A program made the position numbers and the translations under genes. Of a stretch of 64,000 bases of DNA, positions 43,812 through 51,683 are shown in pieces; within the stretch, counting starts at the first letter, position 1, and each line of letters starts with the position of its first letter. This DNA comes from JAOUGY01 sp963792365 (lineage in GTDB: Bacteria; Actinomycetota; Acidimicrobiia; Spongiisociales; ZC4RG35): the NCBI GenBank assembly GCA_963792365.1, contig CAWBVW010000002.1, forward strand, positions 124,001-188,000, written 5' to 3'. The notes beneath the pieces are model-generated. The model saw nothing but the letters and a program-made list of their open reading frames with translations. It was not told where the DNA came from and made no database searches.

Positions 43812-44591
43812 ATGAAACGTACGGTTCTGATTCTGGTGGGGCTCGTCGCCATCGGCGTGGTGGGCGTCGTCGTGTGGTGGTTCACCTCAACCGACATCGA
43901 CGACCCGGTCGAGGTCACGGCACCACCACTCCAAACCACCGAGACCACCGAGACCACGGAGACCACCGAGACCACGGAGACCACGAGTGGAGCGGTTGAT
44001 ACGACCGTTTCTGCCGGTGATCCGGCGAGCACAACCGTGGCGGCGGCGAGTGACGGACCCGTCGTCTACGAGCTGACCGAGGGTTCGTCGGTGACTTTCG
44101 AGCTGGATGAGGTGCTCAACGGGTCGGACAAGCACGTGGTGGCCACCAACCCCGAAGTCGCCGCCCAACTCTCCGTGGACCCATCAGACCTGTCGACACT
44201 CCAGCTTGGCACGGTGCTCGTAGGCGCACAGACGTTCGAGACCGACTCCAGCAATCGCAATCGCGCCATTCGCGGTCCGATTCTGGACTCATCCACGTTC
44301 GAAACCATCCAATTCGTTCCCGCCTCGATCGACGGACTATCGGGGTCGGCAGTCGTGGGAGACGCGTTCGAATTCACGATCACGGGTGATCTGACCATCC
44401 GCGACATCACCAATTCGGTCACCTTCGAGGTGTCGGCATCACTCACCGACCCATCCACGATCGAGGGGACAGCCGAGTCCACAGTCTCACGCGGTGACTT
44501 CGACCTGAACATCCCGTCCGTTCCGTCTGTCGCCGACGTGTCCGACGAGGTGCTTCTCAGGATCGACTTCGTGGCCGCCCCAGCGGGCTGA
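43812..44591 (+). CDS. membrane-anchored YceI-like lipocalin-fold protein
   Basis: A 259-residue protein: N-terminal membrane helix (~4-24), a Thr/Glu-rich linker coded by a 9-bp tandem repeat, then a YceI domain (~78-258). YceI hallmarks include SVTFELDEVLNGSDK, an expanded SNRNRAIRGPILDSSTFETIQF segment and FEFTITGDLTIRDITNSVTFEV. YceI proteins bind isoprenoid-like lipids. ATG 43812 has AGAGAGG upstream. It lies between glyS and dnaG without overlap. Confidence 0.85.
   Translation: MKRTVLILVGLVAIGVVGVVVWWFTSTDIDDPVEVTAPPLQTTETTETTETTETTETTSGAVDTTVSAGDPASTTVAAASDGPVVYELTEGSSVTFELDEVLNGSDKHVVATNPEVAAQLSVDPSDLSTLQLGTVLVGAQTFETDSSNRNRAIRGPILDSSTFETIQFVPASIDGLSGSAVVGDAFEFTITGDLTIRDITNSVTFEVSASLTDPSTIEGTAESTVSRGDFDLNIPSVPSVADVSDEVLLRIDFVAAPAG
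43938..43982 (+). repeat. 9-bp tandem repeat coding Thr-Glu-Thr
   Basis: Five units of ACCGAGACC/ACGGAGACC inside the YceI-like gene. They encode the flexible wall-spanning linker. Unit number could vary between strains. Confidence 0.9.
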
Positions 44592-44645
44592 CCGAGCGAA
44601 CCACCTCCCACGTGACCTTGCGTCCGGCGTACACTCGCCGGGCGC

Positions 44646-46388
44646 ATGGCGTTTTCGGACGAAGACAAGGACAAGGTTCGACAGGCGACGAACATCGTCG
44701 ATCTCGTCGGTGCCGTGACGACGGTCAAGAAGTCCGGCCGCAACATGATGGCGGTGTGTCCGTTCCACCAGGAGAAGACGCCATCGATGTCGGTCGACGT
44801 GGCCCGGGGCCTGTACTACTGCCATGGGTGCCATGCACGAGGAGACGTGTTCACGTTCGTCCAGGAGACCCAAGGTCTGACCTTCCCCGAAGCCCTGGAA
44901 TGGCTGGCTTCGAGGGCCGGGATCGCGCTGGAGGAGGATCCGGCGGCCAAACGGATGCGAGGGCAGCGTCAGCGGCTCGTGGAGGCTGTGGCCGATGCGG
45001 TCGACATCTACCACCGGACGCTCATGCGGTCCGAGGAGGCCGGAGTCGCACGGGCGTACCTACGGAGCCGCGGCTACGACTCGGACATCGTGGTCGACTT
45101 CAAGCTCGGGTACGCACCGGCGCGCGGCGATGCACTCGTCCGGGAGCTGAAGTCTCGCAACGTCGGTGACAAGGCGATGCTCGACGCCGGCCTCGCCCGC
45201 CGCGGCCGCAACGGTCTCTACGACTACTTCCGTGAGAGGGTCTTGTTCCCCACCTATGACGTACGCGGCGACCCGGTTGGCTTCGGTGGTCGGATCCTTG
45301 GAGAGGGCCAACCCAAGTACCTGAACACACCCGAGACACCCATCTACAAGAAGTCGCACCTTCTCTATGGCCTGGATCGAGCCCGCCGCGACATCCAGAA
45401 GGCCGGGTACGCCATCGTGGTCGAGGGCTACACCGACGTGATCGGACTTCATCGGGCGGGAATCCCGGTGGCCGTGGCAACCAATGGCACCGCGCTCGGC
45501 GACGACCATTTCGAGCTCCTACGGCGGTTCTGTGACCGGATCGTGCTGGCCTTCGACGCCGATGCCGCCGGCGGGCGGGCTGCACTTCGTGGCGACGACT
45601 TGGCCGTTCCGGTGAATCTCGAGCTCGACCTGCGGGTGGCGGCGATGCCTGCTGGAGTCGATCCGGCGGAGATGGTGCAGTCGGGTCGGGTCGAAGAGTT
45701 CGAACGCTCGGTCGAGCGTTCGCTTCCGCTCCTCCAGTTCTGGCTCGAGAAGGAACTGGAGCATTTCGACGTACGTGAGCCCGAAAGCAGGGCACGGGCA
45801 CTGAAGACGGTCGGAGCCAGACTCGCCAGGGTCGACGACGATCTCGCCCGCGGCGAGTACGCCCGGTTCGTAGCAGATCGCCTCCGGGTCGACTTCGCCA
45901 CCGTGGAGCAGGCGATCGGACGCCGGTCGGGACGGCGGGGCGCGACGTACCGTCGAGGAACACCGCCCTCGGGGCAGGCAACGTCACGTTTGCGCGCTGA
46001 GCACGAGCTGCTTCGCACGTTGCTGAGTGACAGCGGCTTCATCGGCGGAATCGACGCCGGCATGTTCTCGGATCCGAGCACGGCATCGGCCTTCGCCGTT
46101 CTCGCAGCCGGGGCCGAAGGGATGCCACCCGGTACCCCCGTGCCGCTGCCGACCGACGAGAGCCCGGAGAGCGAGCTCCTCACCCGCCTCGCCATGAGCT
46201 CTGCGCCACTTTCCCCGTTGGGGGACGTGATGCTGGCGGTGAAACGGTCGTCGCTCGACGAGCGCATCGATGCACTCGAACGGGAACTCGGTACTCTCGA
46301 TGCTGCGGAGCAAACCTCTTCACCGGTGCTGGCGGAGTTGTTACGTTTGCAGACAGAGCGGCGGCGTCTGGAAGGCGGTTCTGAGTGA
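44646..46388 (+). CDS. dnaG: DNA primase
   Basis: A 580-residue primase. The N-terminal CHC2 zinc finger has Cys38, His41, Cys59 and Cys62 (CPFHQEKTPS, YYCHGCHARGD). The TOPRIM core has VEGYTDVIGLHRAG, NGTALGDDHFELLRR and AFDADAAGGRAAL. The C-terminal helical part contacts DnaB. ATG 44646 lies ~11 bases after a TACACT hexamer, so the leader is very short. It overlaps the sigma gene as GTGA, giving the dnaG-rpoD macromolecular-synthesis pair. Confidence 0.97.
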   Translation: MAFSDEDKDKVRQATNIVDLVGAVTTVKKSGRNMMAVCPFHQEKTPSMSVDVARGLYYCHGCHARGDVFTFVQETQGLTFPEALEWLASRAGIALEEDPAAKRMRGQRQRLVEAVADAVDIYHRTLMRSEEAGVARAYLRSRGYDSDIVVDFKLGYAPARGDALVRELKSRNVGDKAMLDAGLARRGRNGLYDYFRERVLFPTYDVRGDPVGFGGRILGEGQPKYLNTPETPIYKKSHLLYGLDRARRDIQKAGYAIVVEGYTDVIGLHRAGIPVAVATNGTALGDDHFELLRRFCDRIVLAFDADAAGGRAALRGDDLAVPVNLELDLRVAAMPAGVDPAEMVQSGRVEEFERSVERSLPLLQFWLEKELEHFDVREPESRARALKTVGARLARVDDDLARGEYARFVADRLRVDFATVEQAIGRRSGRRGATYRRGTPPSGQATSRLRAEHELLRTLLSDSGFIGGIDAGMFSDPSTASAFAVLAAGAEGMPPGTPVPLPTDESPESELLTRLAMSSAPLSPLGDVMLAVKRSSLDERIDALERELGTLDAAEQTSSPVLAELLRLQTERRRLEGGSE

Positions 46389-47506
46389 GCATCGACACGG
46401 TGATCTCCCAGCTCACGAAGCGGGGAGTTCAACGCGGATTCCTGACGGTGCACGAGGTCCAGGTCGACCTCGTCGAAGCAGAGGCTTCGCCGGAGGAGTT
46501 CGAGCGCGTCGTCGAGTTGCTTCGGGGCAAAGGGATCCGGATCGAGGAGGAGCTCGAGGGCTTCGACGAGAACATCCTCGACGACGAGACGGTTTCGGTC
46601 TCGGACCCGGTGAAGATGTGGCTTCAGGAGATCGGACGCTACCGGCTGCTCACGTCCCAGCAGGAAGTGGAGCTGGCGATGGCGATCGAGGCCGGAAAGC
46701 GGGCCCAGGAGCGTCTCGACAAGGAAGAGGAGTTCACCCTCGAGACCAAGACGCTGTTGGGTCGTCAGGTACGCCAGGGGAACACCGCGCACAAGCGATT
46801 GGTGGAAGCCAACCTCCGGTTGGTGGTGTCCATCGCCCGCAACTACGTCGGGCGAGGGCTTCCGCTTCTCGACCTGATCCAGGAGGGCAACCTCGGCTTG
46901 ATGCGTGCGGTCGACCGGTTCGACTACCGCCGGGGCTTCAAGTTCTCGACGTACGCTTCGTGGTGGATTCGCCAGGCAATTACGCGTTCGATCGCCGATC
47001 AGGCGCGAACCATCCGGGTGCCGATCCACGTGGTCGACATGATCAACAAGCTGACGCGCGTGCAGCGCGATCTGGCCCAGGACCTGGGGCGTGAGCCCAC
47101 GATCGAAGAGATTGCCCGTGATCTCGACGTCGACGCCGACCGTGTCGAGGAGCTTCAGGGCATCGCGGTCAACCCCGTGTCTCTGGAGACCCCTGTGGGC
47201 GAGGAGGACGACTCGACGCTCGGTGACTTCGTCGAAGACGAGTCGGCCGAAGTGCCGGTGGAGGCGGCCACCTTCCGGTTGCTGCAGGAGTATCTCCAGC
47301 TAGCTCTGGAGAACCTCAACGACCGGGAGCGGCAGGTGCTGATCATGCGCTTCGGTCTCGCCGACGGCAGGGTCAGAACCCTCGAAGAGGTGGGGGAGCA
47401 GTTCAGCGTCACCCGCGAGCGGATCCGTCAGCTCGAGACCAAGGCTCTCGCCAAGCTCCGCCATCCCAACAACTCCCGCAAGCTGGAAGACTTCCTTCGG
47501 GAGTGA
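46385..47506 (+). CDS. rpoD: principal RNA polymerase sigma factor (RpoD/SigA)
   Basis: A 373-residue group 1-type sigma factor. Region 1.1-like N-terminus (VISQLTKRGVQRGFLTVHE), region 1.2 (DPVKMWLQEIGRYRLLTSQQE), regions 2.1-2.4 (LVEANLRLVVSIARNYVGRG, GLMRAVDRFDYRRGFKFSTYASWWIRQAI in pieces), region 3 (VDMINKLTRVQRDL) and region 4.2 (GEQFSVTRERIRQLETKAL). It directs housekeeping transcription. The GTG start overlaps dnaG. Confidence 0.96.
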   Translation: MSIDTVISQLTKRGVQRGFLTVHEVQVDLVEAEASPEEFERVVELLRGKGIRIEEELEGFDENILDDETVSVSDPVKMWLQEIGRYRLLTSQQEVELAMAIEAGKRAQERLDKEEEFTLETKTLLGRQVRQGNTAHKRLVEANLRLVVSIARNYVGRGLPLLDLIQEGNLGLMRAVDRFDYRRGFKFSTYASWWIRQAITRSIADQARTIRVPIHVVDMINKLTRVQRDLAQDLGREPTIEEIARDLDVDADRVEELQGIAVNPVSLETPVGEEDDSTLGDFVEDESAEVPVEAATFRLLQEYLQLALENLNDRERQVLIMRFGLADGRVRTLEEVGEQFSVTRERIRQLETKALAKLRHPNNSRKLEDFLRE

Positions 47507-47518
47507 GCGACACCACAT

Positions 47519-47536
47519 ATGGTACCATGTATGGTA
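47519..47536 (+). promoter_or_regulatory. probable VapB operator/promoter
   Basis: ATGGTACCAT is a perfect 10-bp palindrome. ATGGTA is repeated 12 bases later, ending at the VapB start codon. The paired TATGGT hexamers also look like -10 elements. The layout fits autoregulation by a ribbon-helix-helix antitoxin. Confidence 0.5.
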
Positions 47537-47745
47537 TGTCGATAAAGACCACTATCTACCTTCCAGATGACTTGAAAAGGGACCTGGAGAGGGAGGCAGC
47601 GCGCCGTGGCACCTCCGAAGCCGACGTGATCCGGACCGCCATCGCCGATGCGGTGCGCCATCCGAAGCCGCGGGCCGGCATCATCGATGGAGAGCCGTTC
47701 GCCCAGTGCGCTGAGGAGTTGCTGGCCGGGTTCGGTGAACGGTGA
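47536..47745 (+). CDS. vapB: VapB-type ribbon-helix-helix antitoxin
   Basis: A 69-residue CopG/RHH protein: IKTTIYLPDDLKRDLEREAARRGTSEADVIRTAIADAV carries the beta strand and two helices, and the C-terminus (IDGEPFAQCAEELLAGFGER) would wrap the toxin. Starts at ATG 47536 or 47527; a GTG at 47503 overlaps the rpoD stop and would allow coupling, but the operator-like palindrome lies after it. The stop overlaps the vapC GTG as GTGA. Confidence 0.85.
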   Translation: MSIKTTIYLPDDLKRDLEREAARRGTSEADVIRTAIADAVRHPKPRAGIIDGEPFAQCAEELLAGFGER

Positions 47746-48152
47746 TCGTCGCCGACACCAGCGGGTTGCTCGCGTTTTTCAATCGGAGAGAGCCCTCGCA
47801 TGACGCCGTGCGACGGCTGGTGGAAGATGAAGCCGACCCACTGATCGTCTCCCCCTTCGTCGTTGCAGAGCTCGATTACCTCGTGGCGACACGATTGGGT
47901 GTCGACGCCGAGTTGGCGGCTGGTCGGGAGCTCGCAGGCGGAGCATATGTGCTGGCAGGCGTCGACGGATCACACCTGATGCAGGCGATCGACGTCGTGG
48001 AGCGCTATCGAGATCAGGACATCGGTCTCGCAGACGCGTCGATCGTGGCCCTCGCAGACCGCTACGCCACGAAGTCGATTCTCACGCTCGACCGACGGCA
48101 CTTCTCGGTACTGCGCCCACTCGACGGTGGTCGCTTCCGGATCGTCCCGTGA
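47742..48152 (+). CDS. vapC: VapC-type PIN-domain ribonuclease toxin
   Basis: A 136-residue PIN toxin with the acidic metal site Asp5 (VADTSGLLAFF), Glu43 (VVAELDYL), Asp98 (GLADASIVALA) and Asp117 (ILTLDRRHF). VapC toxins cut structured RNA, often tRNA; the target here is unknown. The GTG start is coupled to vapB. Confidence 0.9.
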   Translation: MIVADTSGLLAFFNRREPSHDAVRRLVEDEADPLIVSPFVVAELDYLVATRLGVDAELAAGRELAGGAYVLAGVDGSHLMQAIDVVERYRDQDIGLADASIVALADRYATKSILTLDRRHFSVLRPLDGGRFRIVP

Positions 48153-48407
48153 CTACCGGTCGGAGGAGGCTTCGGCCGCCTTGCGCATTTCGCGGGCACC
48201 GGCCGAGAGGCCACCCGCCACACCGGACCTGAACAAGTCGGTCACCCCGCCGGCCTGGTCGAGGACCTGGGCGACGGCTGGGTGTTGTGCCGTCCTGGCG
48301 GACACGCGTTTGATCTGCTCGTATCGCTCCCGTCCCGCACGCGCTCCCAGCACGTATCCGGCCGCTGCACCCACGATCAGTCCTGCTCGAAACCTCATGG
48401 TGTGCAT
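48153..48407 (-). CDS. YtxH-like small protein
   Basis: An 84-residue protein whose N-terminus (FRAGLIVGAAAGYVLGARAGRERYEQI is read as a glycine-rich helix followed by a charged stretch) fits YtxH/gas-vesicle-like small membrane-associated proteins of Actinobacteria. The remainder is helical (FRSGVAGGLSAGAREMRKAAEASS). ATG 48407 has GAGG upstream; ATG 48398 is also possible. Convergent with vapC, end to end. Function unknown. Confidence 0.65.
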   Translation of the reverse strand: MHTMRFRAGLIVGAAAGYVLGARAGRERYEQIKRVSARTAQHPAVAQVLDQAGGVTDLFRSGVAGGLSAGAREMRKAAEASSDR

Positions 48408-48503
48408 TTTGGCATCCTCGAAGGTGCAACGGACTCGCTCAAGTCGATTCGAAGTTCGGCCGACGGGTATTACCATGCCGGCTGCGTGGTTTCCCACGCG
48501 CCT

Positions 48504-48579
48504 TCCGGGGTAGCTCAATTGGCAGAGCGGCGGACTGTTAATCCGTAGGTTGTGAGTTCAAGTCTCACCCCCGGAGCCA
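48504..48579 (+). tRNA. tRNA-Asn (anticodon GTT)
   Basis: A 76-base cloverleaf. The acceptor TCCGGGG pairs with CCCCGGA; the D-arm contains AGCTCAATTGGCAGAGC, the anticodon loop reads CTGTTAA, and the T-arm has GTTCAAGTC. The 3' CCA is encoded. An integrase gene begins ~110 bases downstream and reads towards it, marking the tRNA as a likely attachment site. Confidence 0.96.
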
Positions 48580-48581
48580 TC

Positions 48582-48610
48582 ACGAAACCCCTGTTGACCA
48601 GGGGTTTCGT
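48582..48610 (+). terminator. terminator after tRNA-Asn
   Basis: The 12-bp stem ACGAAACCCCTG/CAGGGGTTTCGT around TTGAC is followed by TGTCTCTT. It ends tRNA-Asn transcription and may also stop the convergent integrase transcript. Confidence 0.85.
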
Positions 48611-48692
48611 TGTCTCTTACCCCACCGCGCACGGCTGCCATTTTGGTCCCAGGGCGCGGAGAGGGCGCGCCACGGGTCAGCCATCGCCGTTC

Positions 48693-49766
48693 TCACTTTG
48701 AGCGCTGCCGCTCCAACCGGTCGGCGATCTCGTCCTTGGTGTCTTCGTAGAGGTGCCCGTAGACATCCATGGTGACACGAATCGATGAGTGCCCGAGGTG
48801 CTCCCGTACGTGTCCAGGGTGGGCGCCGGCGGCGATGAGCAGCGAGGCACAAGTGTGTCGGAGGTCGTGAATGCGCAGCCCTTCCTCGCCGAGCTTGGCG
48901 ACAGCGGGGCTCCACACCCAGCGTCGGAAGTTGGACGAGCGTAGCGGCGTCTCGTTGTCTGTCACGAACAGCAGACCGTCCTGGGTGTCGCCTGTGAATC
49001 GCCCGATGTGCTCGCCCAGGACGTCGGCGACGAAGGGTGGGATTGCGATGGTGCGAGACTCCCAGGTCTTCGGAGGCACCGGGTGTAGCCGACCCTTGAC
49101 CTCGGAGAGGGTCTCGCTGACCACGATCCTGCGCCGCAGCAGGTGCACATACTCCGGCTTGAGGCCGACTGCTCCCGCCCAGCGAAGGCCTCCGTACGCC
49201 AGAACGTAGATCAGTCCGCGATACCGGCGAGGGACGAGGTCGGCGAGTTCGTCCACCTGGTCGGAGGTGAGAAACCGCGGTGTTCGGCGAGTTGCCCGCG
49301 GCAGCGGTGTTCCGTCGGCCGGATTGGACGCCAAACGCCGGGCTCGCACCGCCGCCTTGAGGATCATCGACAGGAGCTGATGCGCTTGTCGGGTGCGGCT
49401 GGCGGAGAGTCCGCGGTCGGTGAGTTCGACGACCCAGGTTTCGATCATGAGGGGATCGATGGCGGCCAGGGGGAGCTGACCGAAGCGAGGAAGGAGGTGG
49501 ACGGTGAGGAGCGACTCGTAGCCGGCGAGGGTCTTGGGTTTGAGGTGGCGGCGGGTGTCGAGCCAGGGAATCGCCCAGTCGGCGAAGGTGGTGCGGGCGA
49601 GGCGGGGGTCGGTCCATTCGGAGCGGTCGAGGCGGGCTTGTTCATTGCGGAGCCATTTCTCGGCGTCGATCTTGCGGTCGAAGGTCTTGTTGCGGGTACC
49701 GGCACCCGTGATCGACAGCCGTGCCTTCCAGCGGCCGCTGTCGGTCTTGATGATCCATCCTGCCAT
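48693..49766 (-). CDS. tyrosine site-specific integrase
   Basis: A 357-residue phage-type integrase. An arm-binding N-terminus (KTDSGRWKARLSITGAGTRNK) and SAM-like core-binding domain (~55-145) precede the catalytic domain, with the full set Arg195 (GGLRWAG), Lys233, His300 and Arg303 (HDLRHTCAS), His326 (LGHSSI) and Tyr336 (MDVYGHL). It would recombine attP with a tRNA-Asn attB. ATG 49766 has GAGGAGG upstream. An excisionase-like gene lies just upstream on the same strand. Confidence 0.93.
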   Translation of the reverse strand: MAGWIIKTDSGRWKARLSITGAGTRNKTFDRKIDAEKWLRNEQARLDRSEWTDPRLARTTFADWAIPWLDTRRHLKPKTLAGYESLLTVHLLPRFGQLPLAAIDPLMIETWVVELTDRGLSASRTRQAHQLLSMILKAAVRARRLASNPADGTPLPRATRRTPRFLTSDQVDELADLVPRRYRGLIYVLAYGGLRWAGAVGLKPEYVHLLRRRIVVSETLSEVKGRLHPVPPKTWESRTIAIPPFVADVLGEHIGRFTGDTQDGLLFVTDNETPLRSSNFRRWVWSPAVAKLGEEGLRIHDLRHTCASLLIAAGAHPGHVREHLGHSSIRVTMDVYGHLYEDTKDEIADRLERQRSK

Positions 49767-49815
49767 GAGCACCTCCTCGTGATCGATCTGGCGCACGTGT
49801 GTCCTCGAGGCAACG

Positions 49816-50034
49816 CTACCCGCCGGCTCTGACACGCTTCTGTTCGGTTTGGCTTCCGTTGATTCGTTGGTTGATCCAGTGGGTGACGTCGCTGGTGCGG
49901 AAGCGGAGGTGGCGGCCGACACGGAAGCCGGGTGGGCCGTGGCCGCGGTGGCGCCATCCGTAGATGGTGGCGACGGGGACGCCGAGGTAATCGGCGAGGT
50001 CCTGGACGCTGAGGAGACGGTCGAGGGTGTCCAT
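49816..50034 (-). CDS. excisionase-like MerR/AlpA-type DNA-binding protein
   Basis: A 72-residue winged-helix protein: LLSVQDLADYLGVPVATIYGWRHRG, then GPPGFRVGRHLRFRTSDVTHWINQR. This is the HTH_17/excisionase family that controls direction of integrase recombination. It lies ~50 bases before int on the same strand and 22 bases from the first of five ACCCTGTCA repeats. Confidence 0.85.
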   Translation of the reverse strand: MDTLDRLLSVQDLADYLGVPVATIYGWRHRGHGPPGFRVGRHLRFRTSDVTHWINQRINGSQTEQKRVRAGG

Positions 50035-50055
50035 TTGCCCGCATTGTGGGCCTTG

Positions 50056-50243
50056 ACCCTGTCATCACGATGCCCGCAACCCTGTCACGGACCCTGTCAG
50101 GAACCCTCCAACTGCCGGGAGCGCACAGGGATCGCTCGGGATCGGACTGGATTGTTGGCGGCGCCGGAAACCCTTGCACGGCCGGGTTTGGGGCCGGTTT
50201 CGGCCGTCGGGTGACAGGGTTTTTGACACTCTGGTGACAGGGT
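50056..50243. repeat. cluster of five ACCCTGTCA repeats (putative integrase/excisionase arm sites)
   Basis: ACCCTGTCA occurs in direct orientation at 50056-50064, 50079-50087 and 50091-50099, and inverted at 50212-50220 and 50235-50243. The cluster lies just upstream of the excisionase. Multiple short direct and inverted 9-10-mers next to int/xis are typical of arm-type att sites. The last copy coincides with the point where the neighbouring oxidoreductase gene loses homology. Confidence 0.65.
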
Positions 50244-50606
50244 CGCGGTGTCTGATGCGAGGCGATGGACCGCGATCGCGTACTCGGCGAATGCCCCGGT
50301 CATCCAGCCGAACACGTTCTGGCCGACCTCGAAGCCGATGACACCAGGCCCGACCTGGACGACGACCCCGCAGGCTTCACGCCCGGGGATCTCATTGGCT
50401 GGACGGCGGAAGCCCTCGGCGAGGCGCACGATCCCCGGCGAGCCGGTCGCGAGGTGCCAGTCCATCGGGTTGACCGTGCTCGCGGCGACCTCGATCAGCA
50501 GCTGTCCGGGCCCGGCGGATGGCACAGGCACCTCATCGAGTTCGATTGAATCGAGCCCATAGGCGCGCTGCACGACGGCGGTCATGGTGTTCGGCGTTTC
50601 GGCCAT
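50097..50606 (-). pseudogene. truncated zinc-type alcohol dehydrogenase/quinone oxidoreductase (MDR family), N-terminal part
   Basis: The reading frame has 169 codons, but only the first ~120 resemble the GroES-like N-terminus of medium-chain reductases: MTAVVQRAYGLDSIEL, VAASTVNPMDWHLATG, NEIPGREACGVVVQVGPGV and FGWMTGAFAEYA. After HRLASDT (near 50245) the sequence turns into the repeat cluster and element DNA. The NAD(P)-binding half (normally ~200 residues more) is missing and not found nearby. It is divergent from a TetR gene with shared operator-like sites, so it was probably once a regulated oxidoreductase. Confidence 0.75.
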
Positions 50607-50660
50607 GGCTGTCCCTCGTCTCTGGCCGGTCGTGTCACGGGACCTCGCCGGCTCGGTTTG

Positions 50661-50710
50661 TACGTCGTAAGATAATCATACATTGTAAGGTGGTCAAGCC
50701 TTACCGTGTA
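50661..50710. promoter_or_regulatory. TetR operator cluster between truncated oxidoreductase and tetR
   Basis: Three copies of a TACRNNGTAA-type 10-mer: TACGTCGTAA (50661-50670), TACATTGTAA (50679-50688) and, inverted, TTACCGTGTA (50701-50710). Three more lie upstream of the gene after tetR. They are placed to control both divergent genes. Confidence 0.6.
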
Positions 50711-50736
50711 CGATATGATGATGCTCCCGAGATGCG

Positions 50737-51441
50737 ATGAACCGACGAGCGGACACGATGAGCGAGCCCCGAATGCCGTTGACGAAGGAGCGGGTGCTCG
50801 ATGCAGCCGTCGCATTGGCCGACGGTTCGGGAATCGCCGCCGTCACCATGCGGAACGTTGCGGCCGCGCTGGGCGTCGAGGCGATGTCGCTCTACTACCA
50901 CGTCGCCAACAAAGAAGCCCTGCTGGACGGAGTCGTCGACACGCTGCTCGTGGAGTTGGAGCGTGAACTCGGCGGCTTCGACTTCGACCTCGACGAGCCG
51001 TCCGAGTGGAAACCACTCCTGCGCGATCGGATCCTCACCGCCCGCAGGGTGATGCTCCGCCACCCCTGGGCCCCGGCGCTGATCGAGACCCGGGTCCGGA
51101 TGACACCGACGATGCTGCGATACCTCGACTCCTTGCTCGGCATCCTGGTCGCGGGTGGTTTCTCTTACGATCTCGGTCACTACGCGATGCACGCGCTCGG
51201 GAGTCGGTCGCTGGGATTCAACCAGGAACTCTTCGTTCCCGACGATCCCGAAGCCGGTGCCGAAGAGAGCGAGGCGATGCTCGCAGAACTGGCACCCCAA
51301 CTCCCGCACATGATGCAGATGATCGCCGAGGTCGCACACGAGGATCCAGACTCCACGCTCGGTTGGTGTGATTACCAGGCCGAGTTCGAGTTCGGCCTCG
51401 ACCTGCTCCTCGGCGGACTCGAACGCTCCCAGCGCGGCTAA
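50737..51441 (+). CDS. TetR-family regulator (TetR_C_1-like)
   Basis: A 234-residue regulator. The HTH is LTKERVLDAAVALADGSGIA with recognition helix ALGVEAMSLYYHVANKEALLD; the long C-terminal helical domain (RVMLRHPWAPALIETRVRM, LDSLLGILVAGGFSYDLGHYAMHALGSR) fits the tetracycline-repressor-like C-terminal family. It probably represses itself and flanking genes through the TACRNNGTAA sites found on both sides. ATG 50737 is the first start; ATG 50758 (MSEPRMPLTKERV) is equally possible. Confidence 0.88.
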   Translation: MNRRADTMSEPRMPLTKERVLDAAVALADGSGIAAVTMRNVAAALGVEAMSLYYHVANKEALLDGVVDTLLVELERELGGFDFDLDEPSEWKPLLRDRILTARRVMLRHPWAPALIETRVRMTPTMLRYLDSLLGILVAGGFSYDLGHYAMHALGSRSLGFNQELFVPDDPEAGAEESEAMLAELAPQLPHMMQMIAEVAHEDPDSTLGWCDYQAEFEFGLDLLLGGLERSQRG

Positions 51442-51554
51442 CGCCGGGACCCAGGCGACCGCCACACACCCCCATCGAGCACGCCATTGATCGGCCACGA
51501 CCGCGCGCCCACAACCCGTGTGATCACCCGTCGATCGAAGCGACGAGAAACCCC

Positions 51555-51606
51555 TTGACAAACTTACGTTGTAATATGTACCTTACGCTGTACAACTTAC
51601 AACGTA
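51555..51606 (+). promoter_or_regulatory. promoter with three TetR operator-like sites before the small membrane protein gene
   Basis: A consensus -35 TTGACA (51555-51560) is followed by TACCTT at 51579-51584 as a possible -10. Overlapping are TACGTTGTAA (51565-51574), inverted TTACGCTGTA (51583-51592) and inverted TTACAACGTA (51597-51606). The outer two are exact inverted copies of each other. Confidence 0.65.
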
Positions 51607-51683
51607 TGAACACCTCGTACGTGTTCGAGAGGGAGACACCCCACCATGAACACGCTGACCCGACCACGTAGAACGGACCAATC

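Noticed and set aside
43938..43982. Possible CRISPR-like or regulatory tandem repeat
   Set aside because: It is a 9-bp coding repeat in frame with a Thr/Glu linker; no spacers and no cas genes.
47428..47661. Minus-strand frame over the vapB promoter
   Set aside because: No motif, and it overlaps the well-supported rpoD end and vapB.
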